Shown here: positions 46,673 through 54,376 of the stretch, piece by piece
How positions within the stretch are numbered: position 1 is the stretch's first letter
How the letters are laid out: each line of letters opens with the position of its first letter
NCBI RefSeq assembly: GCF_030182585.1
Contig: NZ_JARXOW010000001.1
Span: 868,001 to 932,000, forward strand
Source of the DNA: Pedobacter faecalis
GTDB lineage: Bacteria > Bacteroidota > Bacteroidia > Sphingobacteriales > Sphingobacteriaceae
DNA: 64,000 bases
Direction of reading: 5' to 3'
The notes under the pieces: model-generated
Database searches by the model: none
Seen by the model: only the letters and a program-made list of their open reading frames with translations
What the model was told of the DNA's origin: nothing
Program-made: the position numbers and the translations under genes

Positions 46673-46858
46673 TTAACGCTTTTCGGGGGGTGTTGATGAT
46701 ATTTCTCCATACTCGTTCACGTAAGCCATCATATTTTCCAATCCGCCACCAGGGGAATTCTTCTTACGTTCCTCTTTCCGCTGCTTTTTGTCTTCGTGTT
46801 TTTTTCTCTTATTGGTCTCCAACTGCTTTTTCATAAAGCTCGCTTGCGATTTTGCCAT
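46673..46858 (-). CDS. Small basic Lys-rich protein, unknown
   Basis: From the ATG at 46858 this gives 61 residues, MAKSQASFMKKQLETNKRKK at the start, then KKQRKEERKK, and a C-terminal GGGLENMMAYVNEYGEIS. The 69-codon version with an upstream ATG (46882) is possible. This type of short protein occurs next to cold-shock genes in Bacteroidota. It may bind RNA, but there is no domain evidence. It is followed after 6 bp by the desaturase gene. Confidence 0.65.
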   Translation of the reverse strand: MAKSQASFMKKQLETNKRKKHEDKKQRKEERKKNSPGGGLENMMAYVNEYGEISSTPPEKR

Positions 46859-46904
46859 AGGCTGAATATGATTTAAGCTCATCTATGATGAGCAATTACA
46901 AAAT

Positions 46905-46934
46905 AAAAAAGCATTTCCCGTTTTGGGAAATGCT
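46905..46934 (-). terminator. Intrinsic terminator of the cold-shock gene
   Basis: On the minus strand a GCATTTCCC/GGGAAATGC 9-bp stem with a 5-nt loop is followed by TTTTTTATTTT. It ends the cold-shock mRNA just before the small basic protein gene. Confidence 0.8.
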
Positions 46935-46957
46935 CACGATTAATTTATATAGTCTTC

Positions 46958-47149
46958 TTAAGCTACTTTTACATTTACCGCGTTTAAGCCTTTACGGCCT
47001 TCTTCTACATCGTAGTTAACAGTGTCATTATCGCGAATCTCGTCGATAAGACCTGTAACGTGTACAAAAATCTCCTGTCCGCCGTCAAGTGGAGCGATGA
47101 AACCGAAGCCTTTTGTTTGATTGAAGAATTTTACTGTTCCTTTTTGCAT
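46958..47149 (-). CDS. Cold-shock protein (CspA family)
   Basis: This 63-residue single cold-shock domain has RNP1 as KGFGFIAP (about 14-21) and RNP2 as EIFVHVTGL (about 26-34). It binds single-stranded RNA or DNA as an RNA chaperone. The segment RKGLNAVNVKV near the end is typical of Bacteroidota members. A terminator follows at 46905-46934 and a TAnnTTTG element precedes it. Confidence 0.97.
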   Translation of the reverse strand: MQKGTVKFFNQTKGFGFIAPLDGGQEIFVHVTGLIDEIRDNDTVNYDVEEGRKGLNAVNVKVA

Positions 47150-47170
47150 AATGATATTTTAAATTGTTTA

Positions 47171-47178
47171 CAAAGGTA
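47171..47178 (-). promoter_or_regulatory. -7 element of the cold-shock gene
   Basis: The minus strand reads TACCTTTG, an exact match to TAnnTTTG, 22 nt before the ATG at 47149. The upstream sequence is strongly AT-rich, as for a highly expressed gene. Confidence 0.5.
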
Positions 47179-47260
47179 ACTTAAATTATAATTAAATTGT
47201 TTGAAAAAAGGAAATAAAAATTGATAATGGGATTAAAGGATTTTAAAATGACATAGCAAA

Positions 47261-47692
47261 CTACACACGATTGTGGTCTGGAAGCCAAACTTTAATCCTC
47301 CTTTTAATGTCGTCAGGCCTCAAATTATCCGATATCGTAGCCTCAACTAAACCCGGTAATTCCATGTCGGAAGCAAAGCGTAAAGCCGCAATCTGTCCGA
47401 AACTCAGACGATCTTCAAGCTCTTCTAAACGCTGCTGTGTGAGAACATAATACCGGAAACGCATTTCCGTAACAACCAGCCGATTCTGAAGCGTCAGTGC
47501 GTAGTGCTGTCTGAGCAGGAAAGAAAGCCAGCCGATTACAGCAAAGCAAATGGCTACAAGAACCCACAGCAAACGATTCCGTTCGTCAGAAGCCGCCTGA
47601 ATGGCGGAAAAAATCACCGCTCCTAAAATCACCGGATAAAAAACAAAATGGTGGGGTGCGTAGAATTGGATGTGGTTCTTGTAGTCCTGCAT
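47261..47692 (-). CDS. DUF6526-like membrane protein
   Basis: This 143-residue protein has two membrane helices (FYPVILGAVIFSAIQAA at about 18-34 and WVLVAICFAVIGWLSFLL at about 43-60) and a cytoplasmic C-terminal part with RYYVLTQQRLEELEDRLSFGQ and DDIKRRIKVWLPD. It resembles the uncharacterised DUF6526 proteins of Bacteroidota. The peroxiredoxin gene lies 11 bp upstream. Confidence 0.72.
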   Translation of the reverse strand: MQDYKNHIQFYAPHHFVFYPVILGAVIFSAIQAASDERNRLLWVLVAICFAVIGWLSFLLRQHYALTLQNRLVVTEMRFRYYVLTQQRLEELEDRLSFGQIAALRFASDMELPGLVEATISDNLRPDDIKRRIKVWLPDHNRV

Positions 47693-47703
47693 AGTGCTTT
47701 AGA

Positions 47704-48339
47704 TTATTTATTTGGCTGAGGCGTTGTCCTTAGATATGGCTTAATGACTTTGTGCCCCTTAGGAAACCTGGAAGGGATATCTTCGGTTTTGATGCTGTTG
47801 GCTACAACCACATCCTGACCATCCTCCCAGTCGGCCGGCGTAGCCACACTATAGTTAGCTGTCAGCTGCAACGAGTCAATCACACGCAGCACCTCGTTAA
47901 AATTTCTGCCCGTAGAAGCCGGATAAGTAAGCGTAAGTTTAACCTTCTTGTCAGGCGAGATCACAAACAACGAACGTACCGTCAGGGTGTCAGACGCATT
48001 CGGATGAATCATATCATACAAGTCTGCCACCTTCCGGTCCTCATCAGCTATGATCGGAAATTCAACATTGGTATTTTGCGTTTCATTGATGTCCTGTATC
48101 CAGCCCTTATGAGACTCTGCCGAATCTACGCTAAGCGCCAATACCTTTACATTACGCTTGTCGAACTCCCCTTTCAATGAGGCAGTACGGCCAAGTTCGG
48201 TAGTGCATACCGGTGTATAATCTGCAGGATGCGAAAACAAAACACCCCAGCTATCGCCCAGGTATTCATAAAAGTCAATTTCGCCAATTGAAGTTTGTGC
48301 CCTAAAGTTGGGAGCGGTGTCCCCGATTCTTAAACTCAT
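47704..48339 (-). CDS. Peroxiredoxin, 1-Cys Prx6 type
   Basis: This 211-residue thiol peroxidase has the peroxidatic cysteine in SHPADYTPVCTTELGRT (about residue 46). The threonine of the PxxxT/SxxC motif is present as PADYTPVC, and the long C-terminal arm (PADWEDGQDVVV...FPKGHKVIKPYLR) is typical of the Prx6 subfamily, with no resolving cysteine obvious. It reduces hydrogen peroxide and alkyl peroxides in the cytoplasm. The DUF6526-like gene follows after 11 bp. Confidence 0.94.
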   Translation of the reverse strand: MSLRIGDTAPNFRAQTSIGEIDFYEYLGDSWGVLFSHPADYTPVCTTELGRTASLKGEFDKRNVKVLALSVDSAESHKGWIQDINETQNTNVEFPIIADEDRKVADLYDMIHPNASDTLTVRSLFVISPDKKVKLTLTYPASTGRNFNEVLRVIDSLQLTANYSVATPADWEDGQDVVVANSIKTEDIPSRFPKGHKVIKPYLRTTPQPNK

Positions 48340-48405
48340 AATGGTATATTTAAGTGAAACATTGTCTATCGTGCAAAATAACTAAAAGTCTACAATTCCA
48401 GTATA

Positions 48406-49347
48406 CTATGTAAATAAATTACTTTGCCCTGAATTATCAGAACCACCCAGGAAGCGGATCTCAGGGATTCTCGCATTCAGGTGGAGGTTAAACTGCTTTA
48501 TCGTATAGTCGGCCAGGATAGGCGTATCCTTCTCATCATGCTGATGCAGAAAAAAGTAAACCTCGCTTAGTCCGCCCTCCATCCATATTTTTATTCGCTG
48601 CACCCAGTCGTCGATGCGCCGGAAGTCCGATTCTTGATGTTCGCTGCCGTTGCCCACAAACCTGACAAAGGTTTGGGGTACTGTCACTTCCATATGAAGA
48701 CAATCGCGCCTGCCGCTGGCGTCGGTAATAGCAGCCCCCTTTTTTAAATCAGAAAGCATCGCAAACAACTGCCTGTTCGCATCCGGATCGGCAAACCACG
48801 CGGGATGCCTTACCTCTACAAATACCCTGAGGTCCAACGGTAAACTTTCTAAATAGGCCTGGAGCACATCCATATTGTTAGGACCGAAATTATCGCCCAG
48901 TTGCAAAAAGCATGGACCCAGATAAGGGCCAAACTCATAAATACTCTTCAAAAACTGGTCGGTCGCCTCCCCGGCGTTTTTTAACCGCTTGATATGACTG
49001 ATCGTTCTTGAGAACTTTGGAAAAAAGAGGAAGTCTGTCTGACCGCTTTGATCAGCTTTTTCGCGCCATTTGCGAATCAGCTCCGGCTTCGGGATACTGT
49101 AGAAGACCGCATTTAACTCTATTGAGTTGAAATGCTTCACATATTCATCCAAAAAATTAGCTTCTTTGGTCTTCGGCGGATAAATCATGCCTACCCACTC
49201 CTTCCGACCCCATTTGGCGCAGCCCACATAGAAAGCCGGATCTTTAGCAGGCGCAGACGAAAGTATGTTTAAGGTCTGCCTCCCATCGGCGGGTAATGTA
49301 AAATCAACGTCCTTGAGTTCAGCAGATGCAAGCTTTCCGAAATCCAT
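48406..49347 (-). CDS. DUF72 family protein
   Basis: This 313-residue TIM-barrel-like protein of the DUF72 (YecE) family contains FYVGCAKWGRKEWVGMIYPP, NSIELNAVFYSIPKPELI, FLFFPKFSRTISHIKRL, GPCFLQLGDNF and FVEVRHPAWF. The function is not established; members resemble endonuclease IV-type barrels. It is a single gene; a terminator of the downstream-lying protease operon sits just upstream of it. Confidence 0.9.
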   Translation of the reverse strand: MDFGKLASAELKDVDFTLPADGRQTLNILSSAPAKDPAFYVGCAKWGRKEWVGMIYPPKTKEANFLDEYVKHFNSIELNAVFYSIPKPELIRKWREKADQSGQTDFLFFPKFSRTISHIKRLKNAGEATDQFLKSIYEFGPYLGPCFLQLGDNFGPNNMDVLQAYLESLPLDLRVFVEVRHPAWFADPDANRQLFAMLSDLKKGAAITDASGRRDCLHMEVTVPQTFVRFVGNGSEHQESDFRRIDDWVQRIKIWMEGGLSEVYFFLHQHDEKDTPILADYTIKQFNLHLNARIPEIRFLGGSDNSGQSNLFT

Positions 49348-49368
49348 ATTAAAATGCGTATAAAATAA

Positions 49369-49400
49369 AACCCCAAAACTTACAAAAAAGTTTCGGGGTT
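49369..49400 (-). terminator. Intrinsic terminator of the sigma/protease operon
   Basis: On the minus strand AACCCCGAAACT and AGTTTTGGGGTT form a 12-bp stem (one G-U) with an 8-nt loop, followed by TTATTTTA. It lies 26 bp after the protease stop. Confidence 0.8.
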
Positions 49401-49425
49401 TATAGAAGATTTGGGGTCTTATATC

Positions 49426-50517
49426 TTACTTATATACTTTGATCATAAATACATAGTTCTTCAGCTTCTCTACCTGTTTCACCTTAGTCAGGTGCTGCAG
49501 TGAGTTCTTTTTACTGAACGGCACGCTGTTACCTAAAGAATCGCTCGGAATGGAATTCAAAGCTTCCTGAATATACCTTGACTTCACCGCAAAGGTAGCA
49601 CCGTCAACCTGGCTCTGTTTTGCACTAATCACCCCGATAATATTGCCCTGCTGATCCAGCAACGGCCCACCGCTGTTGCCAGGATTCACCGGAATAGAAA
49701 CCTGATACTGCGTTGTATCCCCGTTATATCCGGTTTTCGAACTTACATACCCTCTTCCATAAACCGAGTCGTCCTTCGGAAAACCAAGCGTATAAACCTC
49801 CTCACCCATACCTACAGTATTGCCTTTTAAACGGTAAGGAAGATTTGGCAATGCGCGAAATGCCGTATCGGTAATTTTCAGGATAGCCAGATCGTATTGA
49901 GAATCTGTTCTTACCACACTCACCTTATACGACTTACCGAGGTTATCCTGAACTGATATGGCCTCTGCGCCTTCGATCACATGCAAATTAGTGAGGATAA
50001 AACCGGTTTCGGTAAGGGCAAAACCTGTACCGCCGTAATTAGCCGGACGTTCATTTGTCGTGTTTTGCGAACTTGAATTGATCTTCCTGATCAGGCTGCT
50101 TTGCGAGTTTTTAATCTTACCAAGCTCATTTCTCATCAGTTCAACCTTGCCGATTTGTTCCGTATTCTGGTTAATCGAATATAAAGTAACTATCGTTAAC
50201 AAAACAAACGAAGCAGCCACCGCTATAGCAGCTTTGTTCTTCCGCCACAGGTTAACTATAAATGAAGGATGTGGGCCCAACGCCGCACTCAAGGCTGGAA
50301 CATCAATCTGATCATGCGCTGAGTTCATCCGATGCTTCAATTCAGCGACCTCTCCAAACTCCTTCAATGCGTCCAGAAAGGCCTTATGGGTAACAACCTT
50401 ATGATCTATAGCCGGATCATTACTGCGCAATTTCTCAAACGCAGCAGTCTCATCCGGTGTAAGCCTGTTGTTCAGATAATCTTCAATAATACTGTCTAAC
50501 TCAATCTCGTTCTTCAT
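49426..50517 (-). CDS. Membrane trypsin-like serine protease with anti-sigma-like N-terminus
   Basis: The start is placed at the ATG at 50517 (363 residues), 5 bp after the ECF sigma stop; the longer frame would overlap that gene. Residues about 1-80 are soluble and helical (IIEDYLNNRLTPDETAAFEK), like the cytoplasmic part of anti-sigma factors without zinc ligands. A transmembrane helix (AAIAVAASFVLLTIVTLYSI) and a short coiled coil follow. The periplasmic part is an S1/DegP-type protease with H179 (NLHVIEG), D209 (QYDLAIL) and S282 (NPGNSGGP). No PDZ domain is seen. It may control the sigma factor encoded upstream and sense envelope damage (inference). Confidence 0.87.
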   Translation of the reverse strand: MKNEIELDSIIEDYLNNRLTPDETAAFEKLRSNDPAIDHKVVTHKAFLDALKEFGEVAELKHRMNSAHDQIDVPALSAALGPHPSFIVNLWRKNKAAIAVAASFVLLTIVTLYSINQNTEQIGKVELMRNELGKIKNSQSSLIRKINSSSQNTTNERPANYGGTGFALTETGFILTNLHVIEGAEAISVQDNLGKSYKVSVVRTDSQYDLAILKITDTAFRALPNLPYRLKGNTVGMGEEVYTLGFPKDDSVYGRGYVSSKTGYNGDTTQYQVSIPVNPGNSGGPLLDQQGNIIGVISAKQSQVDGATFAVKSRYIQEALNSIPSDSLGNSVPFSKKNSLQHLTKVKQVEKLKNYVFMIKVYK

Positions 50518-50522
50518 TCCCG

Positions 50523-51089
50523 TTATAATTGAAAAAATAATTTCTTTAACCGTTGCAGACATTTATACTTCTGAGTCTTGGCATTATCTGTATTGGTATA
50601 ACCGAATTTTTCACAGATATCCTGCATCGACAAATTGTGTATATAAAAGTCCTGAATAATTGTTTTGCAGGGTTCGCCCAAATGAACCAGTGCCGATTGC
50701 ATTTTCTCAAACTGCCTGTCCCTTTCCTCATGTACCTCCAGATCACTGTCAACCGAGATCACATCTTCGAAGTCTGAAACATTGCTCGTCTTTCTGCTGT
50801 TCTGCGTCAGCTTCTTCAGCCAGATGCGCCGACACACAGAGTACAGGTAGGTCTTCAATTTGCTGCTCAACTCAAAATCCCCGCTCCTTATTTTATTGTA
50901 TAAAACGATGATTCCTTCCTGATACACGTCTTTTGCATCATCTTCGTCACCGTTGTTATTCAATATAAACTGTAAAATCATCGGAAAATACCCGGTATAC
51001 AATTTATTCAGTGCATCTTCTGAGTTATTCAGAATCCCTAAAACAACCTCTCTATCCGTTGGAACTGAACTGCTTAACTTATTACTCAC
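50523..51089 (-). CDS. ECF-type RNA polymerase sigma factor paired with the membrane protease
   Basis: This protein of about 188 residues has sigma-70 region 2 (ALNKLYTGYFPMILQFIL, DDAKDVYQEGIIVLYNKI, LKTYLYSVCRRIWLKKL) and region 4 (LGEPCKTIIQDFYIHNLS, MQDICEKFGYTNTDN). No ATG fits. The start is the GTG at 51089 or the TTG at 51092. A tiny frame ATG-TAT-TAA lies just upstream. The protease gene with an anti-sigma-like N-terminus follows after 5 bp. Repeats of ggtaaccc upstream (51114-51181) may be its own target. Confidence 0.92.
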   Translation of the reverse strand: MSNKLSSSVPTDREVVLGILNNSEDALNKLYTGYFPMILQFILNNNGDEDDAKDVYQEGIIVLYNKIRSGDFELSSKLKTYLYSVCRRIWLKKLTQNSRKTSNVSDFEDVISVDSDLEVHEERDRQFEKMQSALVHLGEPCKTIIQDFYIHNLSMQDICEKFGYTNTDNAKTQKYKCLQRLKKLFFQL

Positions 51090-51113
51090 CAATTAATACA
51101 TTTTAACGTGAAT

Positions 51114-51181
51114 GGTAACCCAATGATAGGAAAAAAAATGCTGAAATATTTTTTCACTTTTTTCGGGTTACCCGGGTTACC
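51114..51181. promoter_or_regulatory. GGTAACCC repeat cluster in a divergent promoter region
   Basis: GGTAACCC occurs at 51114-51121, and its inverse GGGTTACC occurs twice in tandem at 51165-51181, between the ECF sigma gene and the small lipoprotein gene. A GTAAC core resembles ECF -35 elements, so the sigma factor may act on this region in one or both directions. Confidence 0.4.
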
Positions 51182-51239
51182 TTTTAGACTTTGTGGTATT
51201 AAGCTGTAAAATTAATTAATTATTTAAAACAGAATCGAA

Positions 51240-51452
51240 ATGAAAAATGCATTTAAATTTGGCTTTTTAGCTTTAGCAATCTCTTTATCAGTAGCAGCTT
51301 GTAACTCAGAAAAATCAGGCGAGTCTTCAGACACTACAATGGTTGATTCTTCAGCAGTTATCACTGAAGTTGACACTACAGTAACTGATTCAACTGTACA
51401 AGATACTACAGTAACTACTACTACAACTACTACTGACTCTGCAGCTCACTAA
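51240..51452 (+). CDS. Small Thr-rich lipoprotein
   Basis: This 70-residue protein has a lipoprotein signal peptide (FGFLALAISLSVAAC, cysteine near 21). The mature part is short, acidic and very rich in Thr, Ser and Asp (DTTVTDSTVQDTTVTTTTTT). It has no fold signature. It has its own clear terminator and lies divergent from the ECF sigma gene, with shared repeats, so it may be a sigma target. Confidence 0.75.
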   Translation: MKNAFKFGFLALAISLSVAACNSEKSGESSDTTMVDSSAVITEVDTTVTDSTVQDTTVTTTTTTTDSAAH

Positions 51453-51472
51453 GCTAAATTGACCGTATAGAA

Positions 51473-51503
51473 AAGGCTCCGGATAACCCGGGGCCTTTTT
51501 TAT
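51473..51503 (+). terminator. Intrinsic terminator of the small lipoprotein gene
   Basis: AAGGCTCCGG and CCGGGGCCTT form a 10-bp stem (one G-U) with loop ATAAC, followed by a T run to 51501. Confidence 0.88.
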
Positions 51504-51518
51504 TACCCCCAGGAATGC

Positions 51519-51526
51519 TACATTTG
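51519..51526 (+). promoter_or_regulatory. -7 element of purB
   Basis: TACATTTG matches TAnnTTTG and ends 23 nt before the purB ATG at 51550, directly after the preceding terminator. Confidence 0.5.
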
Positions 51527-51549
51527 CGCTCGTAAACGTATAAAGCATA

Positions 51550-52896
51550 ATGACCTTATCTCCCCTTCAGGCGATCTCCCCTATCGACGGGCGCTACAGA
51601 AACACCACACAAGATCTGGCACAGTACTTCTCAGAATCTGCACTTATCAGATACCGTATTTTTGTAGAGGTAGAATATTTCATTGCGTTATGTGAGGCCG
51701 GCTTGCCTGGACTGGCAGATTTCCCTAAAGACAACTATCCTCGACTTCGGGAAATTTACAAGTCATTCACCGATGGCGATGCACAGGAAGTTAAAGACAC
51801 AGAGAAAATCACCAACCACGACGTTAAGGCCGTAGAATACTTTATTAAGAAGCAATTCGACCAGCTTGCTTTGGAACCATACAAAGAGTTTATCCATTTC
51901 GGACTAACCTCACAGGACATCAACAATACCGCTATTCCATATACGTTTAAGCTGGCGTTAAACGAGGTTTATTACCCGCAGCTAGCCCAGCTCATAGAAA
52001 AGATTCAAGAACTGGCTACCGAATGGAAAGATGTGCCCCTGCTGGCGCATACCCATGGTCAGCCTGCCTCACCAACCAAATTAGGGAAAGAGTTCATCGT
52101 TTTTGCCGAGCGTTTACAAATTCAGCTCAACAACCTTAAGCAAATACCTAACAGCGCCAAATTCGGCGGCGCTACCGGAAATTTCAATGCGCATCATATT
52201 GCTTACCCGGGCACCGACTGGGTAGCGTTTTCGAATCATTTTGTCAATGAGATCCTCGGACTCAGCCGCGCACAACATACTACACAGATTGAACATTACG
52301 ACCAGTTTGCCGCACAGTGCGATGCCTTAAAGCGCATCAACAATATCCTCATTGATATGGATCGCGACATCTGGACTTACATATCTAAAAACTACTTCAA
52401 ACAGAAGATCAAAGCCGGCGAAGTAGGTTCATCGGCAATGCCGCACAAAGTGAACCCTATCGATTTTGAAAATGCAGAGGGCAATGCAGGTATCGCCAAT
52501 GCGATGTTTGAATTCCTTGCGTCCAAACTACCCATTTCACGTTTGCAGCGCGACCTTACGGACTCTACCGTGCTCAGGAATGTAGGTGTGCCTATGGCTC
52601 ATACCGCAATTGCCATCGCGTCGACAATGAAAGGCTTAAACAAACTGCTGCTTAATGAAGAGGCCATCCATGCCGACCTTGAAAACAACTGGGCAGTGGT
52701 AGCAGAAGCCATTCAAACCGTTTTAAGGAGAGAGGCTTATCCTAATCCGTACGAGGCACTTAAAGATCTGACCCGCACCAATCAAAAGATCACTGCGGAA
52801 ACGATGGCGACGTTTATCGACGGACTGAACGTGAGTGACAGCGTAAAGTCTGAACTCAAACAGATCACCCCGTTTAACTATACCGGCGTCTTTTAA
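51550..52896 (+). CDS. purB: Adenylosuccinate lyase
   Basis: This 448-residue fumarase/aspartase-superfamily enzyme acts in purine synthesis: it splits SAICAR and adenylosuccinate, releasing fumarate. The family signature SSAMPHKVNPIDFENAEGN lies near 296-314, and the catalytic histidine sits in the LAHTHGQPASPTKLGKE segment near 168. The N-terminus LSPLQAISPIDGRYR is typical. It stands alone between its own promoter and the nfu gene. Confidence 0.97.
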   Translation: MTLSPLQAISPIDGRYRNTTQDLAQYFSESALIRYRIFVEVEYFIALCEAGLPGLADFPKDNYPRLREIYKSFTDGDAQEVKDTEKITNHDVKAVEYFIKKQFDQLALEPYKEFIHFGLTSQDINNTAIPYTFKLALNEVYYPQLAQLIEKIQELATEWKDVPLLAHTHGQPASPTKLGKEFIVFAERLQIQLNNLKQIPNSAKFGGATGNFNAHHIAYPGTDWVAFSNHFVNEILGLSRAQHTTQIEHYDQFAAQCDALKRINNILIDMDRDIWTYISKNYFKQKIKAGEVGSSAMPHKVNPIDFENAEGNAGIANAMFEFLASKLPISRLQRDLTDSTVLRNVGVPMAHTAIAIASTMKGLNKLLLNEEAIHADLENNWAVVAEAIQTVLRREAYPNPYEALKDLTRTNQKITAETMATFIDGLNVSDSVKSELKQITPFNYTGVF

Positions 52897-52946
52897 CATA
52901 TGACCTAAAACAGACATCAGGTCTGGAATTGCATCGATCAATTCTC

Positions 52947-52954
52947 TATTTTTG
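52947..52954 (+). promoter_or_regulatory. -7 element of the nfu gene
   Basis: TATTTTTG matches TAnnTTTG and lies 17 nt before the ATG at 52972. A TTG about 15 nt upstream could be part of the -33 element, though the spacing is short. Confidence 0.45.
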
Positions 52955-52971
52955 TATAAAAAAATAAGACA

Positions 52972-53529
52972 ATGACGATCAACGTATATACCGAGCAGAC
53001 ACCAAATCCTGCAACCATGAAATTCATGGTCAATAAGTTACTGATCAACGGTAGTGAAGACTTTCCTACAAGGGAAAGCGCAGAGCAATCACCCTTCGCC
53101 AGGGAGCTTTTCAAATTCAATTTTGTGAACGGTGTTTTCTTTGCCAGCAACTTCGTAACAATCACCAAAACAGACGACGCGGAATGGGCCGACGTAGAGC
53201 CGATCCTGAAAGAGTTTGTTAAAGGAGCTGTGGAATCGGAATACAAGATCAAAGACGTTTCATCTGAAGAAACACCTGCGTTTGAAGGCACCGACACCGA
53301 AATTAAGATTCAGCAGATCCTGCACGACTATGTGCGTCCGGCTGTAGAGCAAGATGGCGGTGCGATCAGCTACAAGTCGTTCGACGAAAACGAAGGCGTG
53401 GTGACTGTAGAGCTCAGAGGTTCATGCAGCGGATGCCCGTCCTCTACCATTACGCTTAAATCAGGTATCCAAAACCTGTTACAGCGCATGGTTCCAGAAG
53501 TAAAAGAAGTTATCTCCGAGGCACTATAA
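52972..53529 (+). CDS. Nfu/NifU-type iron-sulfur cluster carrier
   Basis: This 185-residue protein has an Nfu N-terminal domain (VYTEQTPNPATMKFMVNKLL, about 3-90) and a NifU C-terminal domain (about 105-180) with the cluster-binding CSGCPSS motif near 160-166 and DGGAISYKSFDENEGVV. It delivers Fe-S clusters to target proteins in the cytoplasm. It is convergent with the inositol monophosphatase gene; a 13-bp inverted repeat lies at the junction. Confidence 0.95.
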   Translation: MTINVYTEQTPNPATMKFMVNKLLINGSEDFPTRESAEQSPFARELFKFNFVNGVFFASNFVTITKTDDAEWADVEPILKEFVKGAVESEYKIKDVSSEETPAFEGTDTEIKIQQILHDYVRPAVEQDGGAISYKSFDENEGVVTVELRGSCSGCPSSTITLKSGIQNLLQRMVPEVKEVISEAL

Positions 53530-53543
53530 ACGCCGATCGAATA

Positions 53544-54347
53544 TTAATCCTTGAAATGGTTACGCATCATTTCAAGGATTTCCTGATCTGTCAGCCCGTT
53601 TGAGGCCAGAATCTCCCTGGCATCAACAAATTCATCTCCCCCGCTAAAATTAGAAACCTTTCCGCCGGCCTGTTGCACAAGGTACGCACCAGCAGCTACA
53701 TCCCAGGCATTCAGATTATATTCAAAAAAGGCATCAAACCGACCGCAGGCCACGTACGCCAGGTCTACCGCCGCCGAACCAATACGCCTCAGCCCATGGC
53801 AGCTTTGCATCATTTGACCAAAGAGCTTCATATAAGCTTCCTGTTTGTCAAACTGATAGTAAGGAAATCCCGTTGCAAGTAAAGATTGCCCCAGCCGCTC
53901 TGTAGCTGAAACGCGGATAGGCTTACCGTTGAGGAATGCCTCACCGCCCTTATAGGTGTAAAACATTTCTCCGCGATTGATCTCATACACCACGCCGATT
54001 ACCGGCAGTCCGTGTTCGTAAAGCGCCACGCTAACGGCATAGGTAGGGATCCCGTGAATAAAGTTCGTGGTACCATCAAGCGGATCAATGATCCAGTTGT
54101 ATATCTCACCCGTTTTATTTATCGTTTTCTCTTCCGTAACGAAGCCGGCATCAGGCAACAGCTTGCTCAGATTTCTCACCAGTTGCTTTTCAGCCTGCTT
54201 ATCTACATAAGAAACCAGGTCGTTAAGCCCCTTAAACTCCACAGCACGCTGATCAAAGTTCATCGATTCCTTCCGGATAAAATTACCTGTGAGGCGGGTT
54301 ACCGCCACAACTTTAGTGCATAGCAATTCGTAATTTACTTCCAACAC
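53544..54347 (-). CDS. Inositol monophosphatase family protein
   Basis: This 267-residue protein has the metal-binding motif DPLDGTTNFIHG (about 88-99), an upstream glutamate in VTEEKT (near 71), and the second motif WDVAAGAYLVQQAGG (about 214-228). The magnesium-dependent phosphatase family acts on myo-inositol-1-phosphate or related sugar phosphates, or on 3'-phosphoadenosine phosphate. The start is not an ATG: a GTG at 54347 or TTG at 54344 gives the N-terminus expected from the family; the first in-frame ATG is 28 codons later. Confidence 0.93.
   Translation of the reverse strand: MLEVNYELLCTKVVAVTRLTGNFIRKESMNFDQRAVEFKGLNDLVSYVDKQAEKQLVRNLSKLLPDAGFVTEEKTINKTGEIYNWIIDPLDGTTNFIHGIPTYAVSVALYEHGLPVIGVVYEINRGEMFYTYKGGEAFLNGKPIRVSATERLGQSLLATGFPYYQFDKQEAYMKLFGQMMQSCHGLRRIGSAAVDLAYVACGRFDAFFEYNLNAWDVAAGAYLVQQAGGKVSNFSGGDEFVDAREILASNGLTDQEILEMMRNHFKD
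53547..53580. terminator. 13-bp perfect inverted repeat at a convergent gene junction
   Basis: AATCCTTGAAATG (53547-53559) and CATTTCAAGGATT (53568-53580) form a perfect 13-bp stem with an 8-nt loop. It lies in the last codons of the monophosphatase gene. There is no long T run on either side, so it may act as a weak bidirectional terminator or mRNA 3' stabiliser. Confidence 0.5.
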
Positions 54348-54376
54348 TTTCTGAATTAAGGATGAAAACTACTGGC

